NCBI RefSeq assembly: GCF_001753675.2
Contig: NZ_MJUW02000100.1
Location: forward strand, 1-41,852
Direction: 5' to 3'
Length of the DNA stretch: 41,852 bases
Origin: Candidatus Brocadia sapporoensis
Lineage (GTDB): Bacteria > Planctomycetota > Brocadiia > Brocadiales > Brocadiaceae
Positions 16,000 to 24,611 of this stretch are shown piece after piece. The notes below the pieces were generated by a model. It worked only from the letters and a program-made list of their open reading frames with translations. It was not told the DNA's origin and made no database searches. A program made the position numbers and the translations under genes. Each line of letters begins with the position of its first letter. Positions within the stretch are counted from its first letter, which is position 1.

Positions 16000-17400
16000 T
16001 CACTTTCCGATACAAAATTCAGAAAATATTTTCGATAAAATATCTTCTGTTGTAACGGATCCCAGCACCTCACCTATGGCATCTATTGCAGCACGTACGT
16101 CTAATGCAATAAATTCGTGGCTTTCATTACGCTGTGCCGATTCCACAGCACATTGAACCGATTGGAGAGATCGCTGAAGGGCATCCTTTTGACGCATACT
16201 CATGAGACTCGGAATAGCATCTATCCTGCCGCCAAGGATGGCCTCCAACAACAGCCCCTTCAATTTTTCCAATCCTTCACCGGTCTTCGCAGAAGTATAT
16301 ACAACAGGATACGTTGCAAGCTCCGGTGGCAATTCAAAATGGGAACTTGTTCTTTTTAGATCGGATTTATTGACTATGATAATCGTATTGGCAGTCAAGT
16401 TGTCCACCTTTATTTCCAGGAACTGTTCACTCAAATCGAGACTGCCGTCAAAAACAAACAATACAATCTGTGCCCTTTTCAGAATGGATTGCACCGTTTC
16501 TGTCAATCCTGCTATCTTATTATTTTTCGCGTCTTCCACTCCTGCCGTATCCGTCAATTTAAAACAAATCCCGCCTATCTCTAAGATATCGGTAACCACA
16601 TCCCGTGTCGTCCCCGGGATATCGCTAACGATCGATCTTTTCTTCCCTAAGAGGGCATTTATCAGACTCGATTTCCCGACATTGGGTTTGCCATACAAAA
16701 CAGTTTCAATCCCTCCCTGAGAAATCTTGCCGGTTTCTGATGGACGTAAAAGACGGGAAATGGCCGTTCTTAGCTCCTCTAGTTGCCGGATAATTTCATT
16801 CGCCGGTATCAACTCAATATCCTGATCTGAAAAATCAATAGCTGCCTCTATTTGTGCACACAGAGAAACTGCCTTGTCCTGTACCTGCCGGATCTGCCGT
16901 GATAGGTTCCCTGTTAATTGTGCAACCGCTGCTGTTAACTCAAGGTCTGTCTGTGCACGGATGATACGCATGGCAGATTCGGCCTGTGCCAGATCGATCC
17001 TTCCGTGTAAAAAGGCGCGTTTTGTAAATTCCCCCGGCTGTGAAAATCTGATACCGTTTTTCATTCCATTTCTTTCTGACAACAGAATGTCTAAAAGTAT
17101 TTCCAGAAGCGGCGGAGAACCAATGGTATGAATTTCTACCACATCCTCTTTTGTGTACGAATGGGGTTTTTTCATAAGGTACAGGGATACAGGAATATTG
17201 ATACGTTCCTTTGAAGAATGAATATATCCTTTTACCGAACTGTAGGATGGAATATCTTCTAAACTGATGTTTGTGGCTGGAGCAAAAAGACTTTTAACAC
17301 ATGGAATGGCTTCCGATCCGCTGATCCTGATGATTGCGTGAAATGATCTCCCCGAGGGTGTAGAAACAGCAACGATCGTATCCTGAATTTCTGGATACAT
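16000..17400 (-). CDS. mnmE: tRNA modification GTPase MnmE (TrmE)
   Basis: MnmE, with MnmG, installs the cmnm5/nm5 group on U34 of certain tRNAs. The 466-residue product has the N-terminal folate-binding domain and a helical region. The inserted G domain has G1 GKPNVGKSS, G3 DTAG and G4 NKSD, and the protein ends in the family C-terminal motif CIGK. It starts 16 bases downstream of yidC, the usual yidC-mnmE order, and is the last gene of this minus-strand cluster. A group II intron remnant lies directly after the stop; no intrinsic terminator remains visible. The gene is intact. Confidence 0.97.
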   Translation of the reverse strand: MYPEIQDTIVAVSTPSGRSFHAIIRISGSEAIPCVKSLFAPATNISLEDIPSYSSVKGYIHSSKERINIPVSLYLMKKPHSYTKEDVVEIHTIGSPPLLEILLDILLSERNGMKNGIRFSQPGEFTKRAFLHGRIDLAQAESAMRIIRAQTDLELTAAVAQLTGNLSRQIRQVQDKAVSLCAQIEAAIDFSDQDIELIPANEIIRQLEELRTAISRLLRPSETGKISQGGIETVLYGKPNVGKSSLINALLGKKRSIVSDIPGTTRDVVTDILEIGGICFKLTDTAGVEDAKNNKIAGLTETVQSILKRAQIVLFVFDGSLDLSEQFLEIKVDNLTANTIIIVNKSDLKRTSSHFELPPELATYPVVYTSAKTGEGLEKLKGLLLEAILGGRIDAIPSLMSMRQKDALQRSLQSVQCAVESAQRNESHEFIALDVRAAIDAIGEVLGSVTTEDILSKIFSEFCIGK

Positions 17401-17416
17401 AAAAGAATCCGGCGTG

Positions 17417-19105
17417 TTAGGTTCTTATCTTTTTAATGGTCTTTCGGATCACGATACCCTCGATAATACTGAATATGGTGCTTGTTGTCCAGTAAATCGT
17501 GAGTCCGGAGGGCATGTGATAGAGGATGAAAGCGAACATAATCGGCATAAACGACATCATCTTCTGCTGGGCTTGGGCCTGCGGGTCTGTTGCCGGGGCT
17601 TTTGGGGTAACCTTCATCTGGACAAAGGAAACTCCGGTCATAATTAATGGCAGGATATTGAGGGCGCTCCCAATGAAAGGAATGGTAAAGGGGAGCGTCA
17701 ACAGGGTATCCGGCGCGGAAAGATCATTGATCCAAAACATGAAGGGCGCCTGTCTCATTTCAAAAGAAAGCTGCAGGGTGCGGAAGAGCGCAAAAAACAC
17801 CGGAAGTTGCAAGAGCATGGGCAAACAACCGCTCATCGGGTTAACCCCATATTTTTTAAATAACAACATCTGCTCTTTTCCCATTTTCTGTTTATCATGC
17901 TTATATTTTTCCTTCAGCTGATTAATCATCGGCTGCAACTGCTGCATTCGAAACATAGAAACCTGACTTTTCCTGGTAAGAGGGAAAAGAATGGCTTTAA
18001 TGATAATCGTTAACAGGATAATGGAAATACCGTAGTTGGGAATTACCCGATAAACGGCATTTAAAAATGCCAACAGCATCTTGCTGATTACAGTAAACCA
18101 ACCGTAATCCAGAAGAACATCCAATGTCTCATATTGTTTCAGGATTTGCTCTTTTTTCGGTCCCATAAAATAGATATACCTGTGTCTGGCAGTCTCATGT
18201 GGTGGAATCCGAAATTTGTTCGTTTGTATCATTACCATAAAATCAGCGAGTTCTGCCTTTTCATTCGTAAGCACTCCTTCGGCATTCAATGCCTGCGCAT
18301 TAACCGATGCAATCATATCGCTGGAGGCAGGCTGCAGGATCGTAGAGAAATACTTGTTTGTTGACCCGGCCCAGACAATACCAACCGATTCATTTTTAGA
18401 AGGTAATTCCTTCGGCGCCATCTTTAGTAGCTTTGTCCTTTTATTTCCCATATCCACTCCCAATACCGCCGCAATGTCCGTGGCAGGCACGCCTTCATGG
18501 GTGATCAGTGAGGATGCGATAATGCTGTATGATGCAGCGGTTTCAGCGTCGGTAGTATTTTCTAAGGCAACTTCCATACTGATATGATATTTGTCAGAAG
18601 GCATGGTAACGGTTTTAACAAGATTCATTTCTTTGTTTAGCTTGGTGGAAAATATGATCGTGTCTTTCCCCTGTTCAACGATCTGGTATCGCTGCCGAAA
18701 AAAATCCGGCTGCTGAAGAATGGCATCAATGGCAAGAGGGCGGTATTCTGTGTTCACGTCCTCTAATAAATCAAGGATCTTTTTTGCCCCTGCATCTTTG
18801 AAGTGTTTCAGTTGAATCGATTTGAGCGCCGCCCCTTCGTTCGTCCATACCGTTCTTACGAATTCATTTTCAAGAACGACTTCCTGAGTCGGAACATCCT
18901 TCTGAGGCTCAATAGTCTTCTGGTCTGGCAACGACCGGGTCGCTTCGGCAGTCTTTGCCTCCCGGCTTTTTTGCGGAACGATTTCTTCTGGTATTTCTTC
19001 GGCAACTTTAGCCGTTTTAGACGAGAGCAAGGGTAATATAAAGGGGTAATACAATATCATAGTTACCCCACAGATAGCCACCGCAATAATTGCCTTTTTA
19101 TCCAT
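17417..19105 (-). CDS. yidC: membrane protein insertase YidC
   Basis: YidC inserts and folds inner-membrane proteins alone or with Sec. The protein of about 562 residues has an N-terminal membrane anchor (MDKKAIIAVAICGV). A large periplasmic domain follows (about 60-340), as in Gram-negative YidC, then the conserved C-terminal five-helix core with the segment NPMSGCLPMLLQLPVFFALF. I chose the ATG at 19103-19105. It overlaps the end of the Trm112-like gene by eight bases, so translation is probably coupled. A longer frame to 19144 would overlap that gene further and has no support. mnmE follows. Confidence 0.96.
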   Translation of the reverse strand: MDKKAIIAVAICGVTMILYYPFILPLLSSKTAKVAEEIPEEIVPQKSREAKTAEATRSLPDQKTIEPQKDVPTQEVVLENEFVRTVWTNEGAALKSIQLKHFKDAGAKKILDLLEDVNTEYRPLAIDAILQQPDFFRQRYQIVEQGKDTIIFSTKLNKEMNLVKTVTMPSDKYHISMEVALENTTDAETAASYSIIASSLITHEGVPATDIAAVLGVDMGNKRTKLLKMAPKELPSKNESVGIVWAGSTNKYFSTILQPASSDMIASVNAQALNAEGVLTNEKAELADFMVMIQTNKFRIPPHETARHRYIYFMGPKKEQILKQYETLDVLLDYGWFTVISKMLLAFLNAVYRVIPNYGISIILLTIIIKAILFPLTRKSQVSMFRMQQLQPMINQLKEKYKHDKQKMGKEQMLLFKKYGVNPMSGCLPMLLQLPVFFALFRTLQLSFEMRQAPFMFWINDLSAPDTLLTLPFTIPFIGSALNILPLIMTGVSFVQMKVTPKAPATDPQAQAQQKMMSFMPIMFAFILYHMPSGLTIYWTTSTIFSIIEGIVIRKTIKKIRT

Positions 19106-19280
19106 GAATCTTTTTTGGTCCCTCCGGCAACTCAGCCTCATCAATGAGCATAACAGGAATATCGTCTCTTACCGGATATCGTCGCCCGCATGTGGTACAC
19201 ACAATTCTGTCACCTTCCAGACGGACATCTGTCTTGCAGAGAGGGCAAGCTAGAATATTCAGCAATTCTTCCGTAATCAT
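19098..19280 (-). CDS. Trm112-like zinc-ribbon protein (YcaR family)
   Basis: This 60-residue protein is of the Trm112/YcaR type. It has two Cys pairs, CPLCK near residue 11 and CTTCGRRYP near 31-39, forming a small zinc-ribbon-like unit, followed by the family motif DDIPVML. In eukaryotes Trm112 activates methyltransferases; the bacterial role is poorly defined. I chose the ATG at 19278-19280, which has GGAG nine bases upstream. The TTG at 19325 is less likely. The gene overlaps yidC by eight bases and follows scpA by about 98 bases. Confidence 0.8.
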   Translation of the reverse strand: MITEELLNILACPLCKTDVRLEGDRIVCTTCGRRYPVRDDIPVMLIDEAELPEGPKKIHG

Positions 19281-19378
19281 TGGTAAATTCTCCAGGAAAT
19301 TATCATAAGCGTTGCATGGTAACAAACTATCTCAGGAATTTCAAATTAAAACTACGATCTGAAAAATATGGTTTCTCT

Positions 19379-20149
19379 TCATGCGGAAACTTCCCAGTTG
19401 TTTTGTTCAATCAACTGTTCAGGAGAGATGGAAATATAAATATCTGCATAGTTTACCGGTTGTTCAATCTTAACTCTGTTGAGTCGAACCAGTTCCAGCA
19501 GGGCTAAAAAGAACCCGACAATCCGTTTTCTTTCACGCATTCCCTCAAAAAGTTCCGTAAAGGAAATCGAAGAATAAAGGCGTACCTTTTCGATTACATC
19601 ATTCATATATTTCTTTATTGGAGTGTCATCATACGTTACTTTCGTGGATACATCAAGCGATAGCTGCTTCATGAGTTGAGAAAACCTTTGCAAAAGATCC
19701 CACACCCTGATACCCTCCAACGGCAGTTGCTCTCCTTTCTCTTCTGGCATTTCTATAATGGGCTCTCTGGGTATTCGTGAGCACTTTTTTTCCCACTCAG
19801 CAGCACGGTCAGCCAGGATAAACGTGCGCTCCTTGTACCGTTTATACTCCAGCAATTGTTTTACCAGAGATGACCGCGGATCTTCCACTTCATCATCATC
19901 TTCTTTTAATTCCGTACGGGGAAGAAGCATGTACGACTTCACATACATAAGCGTAGCCGCCATCACTAAAAAATCGCCAACAATGCTCATATCCAAAGAC
20001 TGTAAGGCTTCTACGTGCTGTAAGTACTGATCGGTAATCCGTGCAATGGGGATATCGCAGATATTAACTTCCTCTTTTTTAATCAGGTACAAAAGCAAAT
20101 CAAGGGGGCCGTTATAAACATCCAGATCTACTTTATATTCGTTTGTCAT
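19379..20149 (-). CDS. scpA: segregation and condensation protein A
   Basis: ScpA is the kleisin of the bacterial SMC-ScpAB condensin complex. The 256-residue product begins MTNEYKVDLDVYNGPLDLLL, the conserved N-terminal SMC-neck binding part. It continues with the DFLVMAATLMYVKSYMLLP helix typical of the family, and ends in a winged-helix region that would contact the SMC head. I chose the ATG at 20147-20149, where similarity starts. A longer frame to 20284 would overlap the protease gene. scpB is not in this window. Confidence 0.92.
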   Translation of the reverse strand: MTNEYKVDLDVYNGPLDLLLYLIKKEEVNICDIPIARITDQYLQHVEALQSLDMSIVGDFLVMAATLMYVKSYMLLPRTELKEDDDEVEDPRSSLVKQLLEYKRYKERTFILADRAAEWEKKCSRIPREPIIEMPEEKGEQLPLEGIRVWDLLQRFSQLMKQLSLDVSTKVTYDDTPIKKYMNDVIEKVRLYSSISFTELFEGMRERKRIVGFFLALLELVRLNRVKIEQPVNYADIYISISPEQLIEQNNWEVSA

Positions 20150-20237
20150 TTTGCGTACGCTGCGGATAATACGGTATAGAGAAGTTTTTTTCAGTTCACA
20201 GGGGGCAAATTTATACAAGTGCCTCTGCTCCCTTAAA

Positions 20238-20867
20238 CTACAGTCCCGTAAACAATCTGAGAAAATACTGTATCGGTGGGCCAAGGATGGTGCTTAAAAT
20301 CGGGATACCAGCATAATTCCCCATAATAATCAGCCCCAGCAGAATAAAAGGGCCGTAGCGCTCGATTTCCTTATATTTCTGCGCCATTGCATAGGGCAGC
20401 AAGCCTTCAAGGATGTGAGAACCATCGAGAGGAAATAAAGGAATCATATTAAAAAATGCCAGCGAAAGATTCATAGCAATCCCCGACAGAAGCAAATTAA
20501 ATAAATTGATAGATACGTTCATCGGTATGAACGTTGCATTACGCAGAAGTTGAAAGACGACACCAAATAAAAAAGCAGAAACGAAGTTAGAGGCAGGGCC
20601 TGCAAAGGACACGATCATGTTATCCCGGCGGGGGTTCTTAAAATTATAAGGATTGATGGGAACTGGCTTGCCCCACCCAAAACGCGCAAAAACAAAACAC
20701 AATGCCCCAAGAATATCGATATGAGCAAGGGGATTGAATGTCAACCGTCCCTGAAGCCTTGCCGTTGGGTCGCCAAGCTTATTTGCCGTCCAGCCGTGAA
20801 AATACTCATGAACCGTAAGCGCATAGAGTATTGCAGGGATGGAAATGAGTAAATTATTGAAATCCAC
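20238..20867 (-). CDS. site-2 protease family (M50) membrane metalloprotease
   Basis: This 209-residue integral membrane protein belongs to the M50/site-2 protease family of the YwhC-like short type. The zinc-binding HExxH is HEYFH near residues 20-24. It is followed by the FNPLAHID segment and a GPASNF motif, and the third zinc ligand lies in FPLDGSHIL near 145-153. There are about four to five hydrophobic helices. The start codon is GTG at 20865-20867. It lies upstream of scpA on the same strand; a similar M50-scpA arrangement is common in bacteria. Substrate unknown. Confidence 0.88.
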   Translation of the reverse strand: MDFNNLLISIPAILYALTVHEYFHGWTANKLGDPTARLQGRLTFNPLAHIDILGALCFVFARFGWGKPVPINPYNFKNPRRDNMIVSFAGPASNFVSAFLFGVVFQLLRNATFIPMNVSINLFNLLLSGIAMNLSLAFFNMIPLFPLDGSHILEGLLPYAMAQKYKEIERYGPFILLGLIIMGNYAGIPILSTILGPPIQYFLRLFTGL

Positions 20868-20996
20868 TGATTGTTCACGCCCTCTTTTTATTCATGCAAT
20901 CCGTATAAACGGAGGACATCCTAACACAATAAAAATGTGTTGTCAAGCGCAGAACAAGGAATGGATCGGTTCCCCAGAGAAAGCCGTTCTTTTCTC

Positions 20997-21025
20997 TTGA
21001 ATGTTGCAGGAATGACTACTATAAT
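20997..21025 (+). promoter_or_regulatory. sigma70-type promoter upstream of the IS3 element
   Basis: TTGAAT at 20997-21002 and a perfect TATAAT at 21020-21025 are separated by 17 bases and point toward kdsD. The IS3-family element starts 50 bases downstream. This was plausibly the native kdsD-kdsC promoter. Confidence 0.6.
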
Positions 21026-21150
21026 TGGTTTGGCCGGGTCTAAAAATTCATCGATCCCGTTTCATCGATTATAATGGACTGGCTTTTTCAGACCAGTAAC
21101 TAAGATGCAAAATGGTAAGATAGAAAAGAGAAAGGGGGTGGGGCTGGAAA

Positions 21151-21435
21151 ATGCGAAAGAGTTTTGATAAGGAATTTATGGCAAGGGTGGCATTGGAGGC
21201 AATAAAGAAAGAAAAGACGATAGCAGAGATATCGTCGCAGTACGAGGTACACCGGACGCAAATAACAAAATGGCGGAAGCGGGCGTTGGAGGGGATAGTG
21301 GGGATATTTCAGGGAAAGGAGGGGAAGGAAGTAGGGGACAAGGAGAGAGTAATAGATGAGTTGTACCGGCAAATAGGGCAACTGAAGGTGGAGAACGAGT
21401 GGCTCAAAAAAAAATCTAGAGAGATTGGGAGTTAA
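21151..21435 (+). CDS. IS3-family transposase OrfA
   Basis: This 94-residue protein is a helix-turn-helix OrfA of the IS3 family. It contains ISSQYEVHRTQITKWRKRAL, the DNA-binding helix, and then a Leu-rich coiled coil (IGQLKVENEWLKKK). Its 3' end carries nine adenines at 21406-21414, after which the frame ends at TAA 21433-21435. The OrfB frame is entered from this run. The protein alone would be a regulator or DNA-binding subunit, and the fusion with OrfB the active transposase. Confidence 0.9.
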   Translation: MRKSFDKEFMARVALEAIKKEKTIAEISSQYEVHRTQITKWRKRALEGIVGIFQGKEGKEVGDKERVIDELYRQIGQLKVENEWLKKKSREIGS

Positions 21436-22270
21436 AGAGAAGAGGGGGTTGATAGAATCAGATAACAGGGAAATAAGTGTACGCAGGCAGTGTGAGCTGA
21501 TAGGCTTAAACAGGTCGAACGTGTACTATGAGCCGGTGGTGGTGACAGAAGAGACAGTACAGCTAATGAATCGAGTAGATGAGATATTTACGGAATATCC
21601 CTTTTATGGGAGTCGGCGTATACAAGAGGCGTTAGAACGTGAGGGTATATGGGTAGGTAGGGAACGAGTGCAGAGGTGTATGAGGGAGATGGGATTGCGG
21701 GCGATATACCCGAAGAGGAGTCTGAGTAAGAGGCATCCTGGGCACAAGATATACCCCTATCTTCTCAGAGATAAGGAAATTAGCCGTCCGAATGAGGTGT
21801 GGGCGACGGATATAACGTACCTGAGGCTGAAACGAGGATTTGTATACCTGACAGCAATACTAGATTGGTATAGTCGTTATGTGTTGTCGTGGCGTATAAG
21901 CAATACGATGGAAGTGACATTTTGTGTAGAGGCCTTGGAGGAGGCATTAGAGAAGGGTAGGTCGGAGATGTTTAATAGTGACCAGGGTTCGCAGTTTACG
22001 AGCGATGAATTTACGGGGGTACTGTTAAGGAAAGGGATCGCCATCAGTATGGATGGTCGTGGTCGTGCGTTTGATAACATTTTTACGGAACGTCTTTGGA
22101 GGAGCGTGAAGTACGAGGATATTTACATAAAAGAGTATGATGCTTGTCGTCATGTGCGCGAGGGATTAGAGAAGTATTTTGAATTTTACAACAACAGGAG
22201 GTATCACCAGGCGCTGGAATATAGAACACCGTATGAAGTCCATTTTGGAGTTTCCTGCGAGGATAAATGA
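21425..22270 (+). CDS. IS3-family transposase OrfB (DDE integrase domain)
   Basis: OrfB is the catalytic half of the IS3 transposase. The DDE residues are visible: D in WATDITY, D in FNSDQGSQF and E in TERLWRSVKYE. The HTH_21 region and the integrase core are complete, so the element may be functional. The open frame extends upstream to the A9 run as NLERLGVKEKRG, so the product is probably made as an OrfA-OrfB fusion rather than from the TTG at 21425. OrfB is in the +1 (equivalently -2) frame relative to OrfA, not the usual -1. Confidence 0.92.
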   Translation: MGVKEKRGLIESDNREISVRRQCELIGLNRSNVYYEPVVVTEETVQLMNRVDEIFTEYPFYGSRRIQEALEREGIWVGRERVQRCMREMGLRAIYPKRSLSKRHPGHKIYPYLLRDKEISRPNEVWATDITYLRLKRGFVYLTAILDWYSRYVLSWRISNTMEVTFCVEALEEALEKGRSEMFNSDQGSQFTSDEFTGVLLRKGIAISMDGRGRAFDNIFTERLWRSVKYEDIYIKEYDACRHVREGLEKYFEFYNNRRYHQALEYRTPYEVHFGVSCEDK

Positions 22271-22304
22271 GTGAATGGCGATGGTGGTGCATGGAAAAAT
22301 CGCG

Positions 22305-22367
22305 GAGTGTGCAGAAGGGTAACTCCAGTCGCCCTACGGGCTCCTTCCGTTACCCTTCTGCACACTC
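22305..22367. repeat. perfect 19-bp inverted repeat inside the IS3 right end
   Basis: Arms GAGTGTGCAGAAGGGTAAC (22305-22323) and its exact complement (22349-22367) enclose 25 bases containing GCCCTACGGGC, itself a hairpin. It is followed by a perfect palindrome GATGCATTAATGCATC at 22373-22388. It lies between the transposase stop and the right IR. It could be a terminator, or a REP-type repeat inserted in the IS. Confidence 0.85.
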
Positions 22368-22462
22368 TAATTGATGCATTAATGCATCTATAAATTAACA
22401 ATAAATGGTCTTGACAAACCCGTCCACTTTAGATGCACGACTTTACAGAGTGAAAAAACCTG

Positions 22463-23437
22463 ATGAAAGAAAAACTTCTGTCAGATATTGATTTTGCTAA
22501 AGAGGTACTCCTTCTCGAATCGGAAGTAATCAAAAACCTAATCAGCCGCCTTGATCAGAGCTTTCAGTTGGCCGTCGATCTGATTTTTACCTGTAAAGGC
22601 CGGGTCGTAGTTACCGGCATTGGAAAGGCAGGAATTATTGGACAAAAAATCTCAGCTACCCTGGCCAGCACCGGAACGCCTTCATACTGGATTCATTCTT
22701 CAGAGGCAAGGCATGGCGATCTTGGACGCATCGTTTCGGAAGATATCGTTTTGGTGCTTTCGAACAGCGGTGAAACCGAGGTTGTTACCCTCTTGCCCTT
22801 CGTGAAACAGATCGGGGCTAAAGTGCTTGCCATTACAGGAAATAATAAATCTTCCCTGGCCAAACACAGCGACGTTGTCCTTGACCTCGGGAAGATTGAG
22901 GAACCGTGCCATTTAGGATTGGCCCCGTCGGCAAGCTCGACCGCCATGCTCGCGTTCGGCGATGCTTTGGCTCTTACGATATTTAAAAAACGAAATCTCC
23001 GGAAGGAAGATTATGCCTTCTATCATCCCGGGGGGGAACTGGGTAGAAAATTGCTTACCGTAGAAATGGTCATGCGCAGGAATGAAGAGAACCCCGTCGC
23101 CGATGAAGACATGCCATTGCTGGACGTTCTTGCTGTTATGACAGAAACAGCAGGCAAACCAGGCGCAGTGAGCATCGTCAATAAGCAGAAGAAACTCGTG
23201 GGATTTTTTACTGACGGAGATCTGAGAAGACATTTGAAAAACGGCATCTCATTCTTGCATTGCAGCGTAAAGGAGGTTATGACGCAATCACCCAAGGTTA
23301 TCCATGCCCATTGCCTCGTCGCCGAGGCATACAAAATACTCAAAGATTACAAAATTGATCAGCTTCCCGTAGTAGATGATTTCCACACACCCATCGGAAT
23401 CATCGATGTGCAGGATTTACTTGCGGTGGGGTTTTAA
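22463..23437 (+). CDS. kdsD: arabinose-5-phosphate isomerase (KpsF/GutQ type)
   Basis: KdsD converts ribulose 5-phosphate to arabinose 5-phosphate, the first step to KDO for lipopolysaccharide. The 324-residue protein has an N-terminal SIS sugar-isomerase domain (about 35-170) with VTGIGKAG, LVLSNSGETEV and ARHGDLG. The family motif HPGGELGR follows, then two CBS domains (about 205-320). Length and order match the family. The position that often reads HPAEALHGDLG is SSEARHGDLG here. kdsC follows about 160 bases downstream. The start codon is 36 bases from the right end of the IS3 element, so its expression may now depend on the IS. Confidence 0.95.
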   Translation: MKEKLLSDIDFAKEVLLLESEVIKNLISRLDQSFQLAVDLIFTCKGRVVVTGIGKAGIIGQKISATLASTGTPSYWIHSSEARHGDLGRIVSEDIVLVLSNSGETEVVTLLPFVKQIGAKVLAITGNNKSSLAKHSDVVLDLGKIEEPCHLGLAPSASSTAMLAFGDALALTIFKKRNLRKEDYAFYHPGGELGRKLLTVEMVMRRNEENPVADEDMPLLDVLAVMTETAGKPGAVSIVNKQKKLVGFFTDGDLRRHLKNGISFLHCSVKEVMTQSPKVIHAHCLVAEAYKILKDYKIDQLPVVDDFHTPIGIIDVQDLLAVGF

Positions 23438-23539
23438 ATTTTTCTTTTGGACGCTGATGAATGCAGATTATCAGGATCAGAGACTAACAAAATACCGGCG
23501 TTTGTCTGCGAAAATCAGCGTTATAAGGTAACTTGCTAG

Positions 23540-23610
23540 TATAGGAATTTTCATTTTATTTAAGCTGGTTTTAGGATGGCATGGACAAACTTGTCTGTCC
23601 GTGTTTAACT
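23540..23610. repeat. dispersed repeat with 26-bp core, copy 2
   Basis: Bases 23540-23565 are identical to 5536-5561. They are followed by the hairpin GGACAAACTTGTCTGTCC (23583-23600). This copy abuts and may supply the GTG start of kdsC at 23601. Confidence 0.7.
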
Positions 23611-24125
23611 TGATAAAAAATATAAAGCTCGTCATCATGGATGTAGATGGTGTATTAACGGACGGCACTATTTACCTTAATACCCAAGGCTATGAAACCA
23701 AAGCATTCAATGTACTGGATGGCACCGGTATCGCGTACCTCCGCCGCGCCGGCATCAAAACCGCCATTATCAGCGGAAGAAACTGCGATGCGGTAATCCA
23801 CCGGGCAAAGGAATTGGGTATTGAGGATGTTTACCAGGGGGTTAAGAATAAAATAGATGCTTACAAACAATTACTGGAAAAATACGCGTTCAGTGACAAA
23901 GAAATATGTTATATCGGCGATGATCTTATAGACCTCCCTGTCTTCTATCGTGTTGGATTTCCCGTTGCCGTGGCCAATGCCACTCCGATGGTTAAACAGT
24001 GCTCAGCCTATGTTACCAAGGTAAGGGGTGGGCAGGGCGCCGTGAGAGAGGTTGCAGAAAAGATACTCAAATATCAGGATAAATGGCATCTTATTATGGA
24101 ACGGTATCAGAAACCTGCTACATAG
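23601..24125 (+). CDS. kdsC: KDO-8-phosphate phosphatase KdsC (HAD family)
   Basis: KdsC removes phosphate from 3-deoxy-D-manno-octulosonate 8-phosphate to give KDO. The 174-residue product is a cap-less HAD phosphatase. The nucleophile motif is MDVDGVLTDG near residues 13-22, the second motif is IISGR, and the metal-binding third motif is YIGDDLIDLPV. The family GGQGAVREV segment is close to the C-terminus. The start is uncertain: GTG 23601 lies at the edge of a dispersed repeat, and TTG 23610 would also give a normal N-terminus. Neither has a clear ribosome site. It pairs functionally with kdsD. Confidence 0.94.
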   Translation: MFNLIKNIKLVIMDVDGVLTDGTIYLNTQGYETKAFNVLDGTGIAYLRRAGIKTAIISGRNCDAVIHRAKELGIEDVYQGVKNKIDAYKQLLEKYAFSDKEICYIGDDLIDLPVFYRVGFPVAVANATPMVKQCSAYVTKVRGGQGAVREVAEKILKYQDKWHLIMERYQKPAT

Positions 24126-24439
24126 AACGAGAGATAAAAATCGTGAATTAATGAATTAACCAAAATAAAAGGCTGAAAATTATGCAAACGGCATTAAAGA
24201 ATCGTGTCAAAAAAACGATAGATGAACTGTCGGGGGGGATAAAATAAAACGGCATGTTAGCAAATAACAAACTAAGTTTATGGATGTAATTACAACCCTT
24301 TTATTGGACTATATAACATACCCTACGTAGAGGTCACCATATTAAGCGCCTTGCAGATGGTGGGGAAGATACCTTAAAAATACTGCTTGCCTTTGCCCTA
24401 TTCATCATAGGAAAATAGATTAAATAGCAAAGAATTTTA
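24126..24439. other. intergenic, possible small-protein relic
   Basis: No supported gene. An ATG at 24182 opens a 21-codon frame, MQTALKNRVKKTIDELSGG then stop, which resembles the beginning of small antitoxin-like proteins. It ends too early to be one, so I treat it as a relic or chance. Confidence 0.35.
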
Positions 24440-24571
24440 GTAACAATTTAGTTCTTTAAAAAACCCTCTGTATGAATAATGTTGACTTGTAGGGGCAGGT
24501 TTCAAACCTGCCCCTACACTGCATGTAATAGCCGGTTTTTATTGGAAATTTTCAAAAAACTAAATTGTTAC
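24440..24571. repeat. MITE-like element, GTAACAAWTT family, copy 1
   Basis: The ends are GTAACAATTTAGTTCTTT on the left and, reversed, GTAACAATTTAGTTTTTT on the right. The centre holds a nearly perfect palindrome (24489-24517) with 14-base arms GTAGGGGCAGGTTT / AAACCTGCCCCTAC and a one-base loop. It lies between kdsC and the LptC-like gene. It shares termini with 30510-30658 and with one end at 39172-39194. Confidence 0.75.
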
Positions 24572-24611
24572 GAATTTTAAAGTGAAAACTATTCTTATTT
24601 TTTAGACGGTT

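Larger units (their letters stand above)
21075..22426 (+). mobile_element. IS3-family insertion sequence, apparently complete
   Basis: About 1352 bp bounded by TGGACTGGCTTTTTCAGACC on the left and, reversed, TGGACGGGTTTGTCAAGACC on the right, matching at about 17 of 23 positions. It contains an orfA/orfB pair across an A9 run. No direct target duplication is evident from the flanks. It sits 36 bases before the kdsD start codon. The right end contains an outward TTGACA at 22411-22416, but no well-placed -10 box follows. Confidence 0.85.

Noticed and set aside
22411-22447. Hybrid promoter formed by the outward TTGACA of the IS3 right end for kdsD
   Set aside because: No -10 box at 16-18 bases; the closest AT-rich hexamer is at the wrong distance.
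24182-24247. Small antitoxin gene
   Set aside because: The frame ends after 21 codons and no toxin gene follows.
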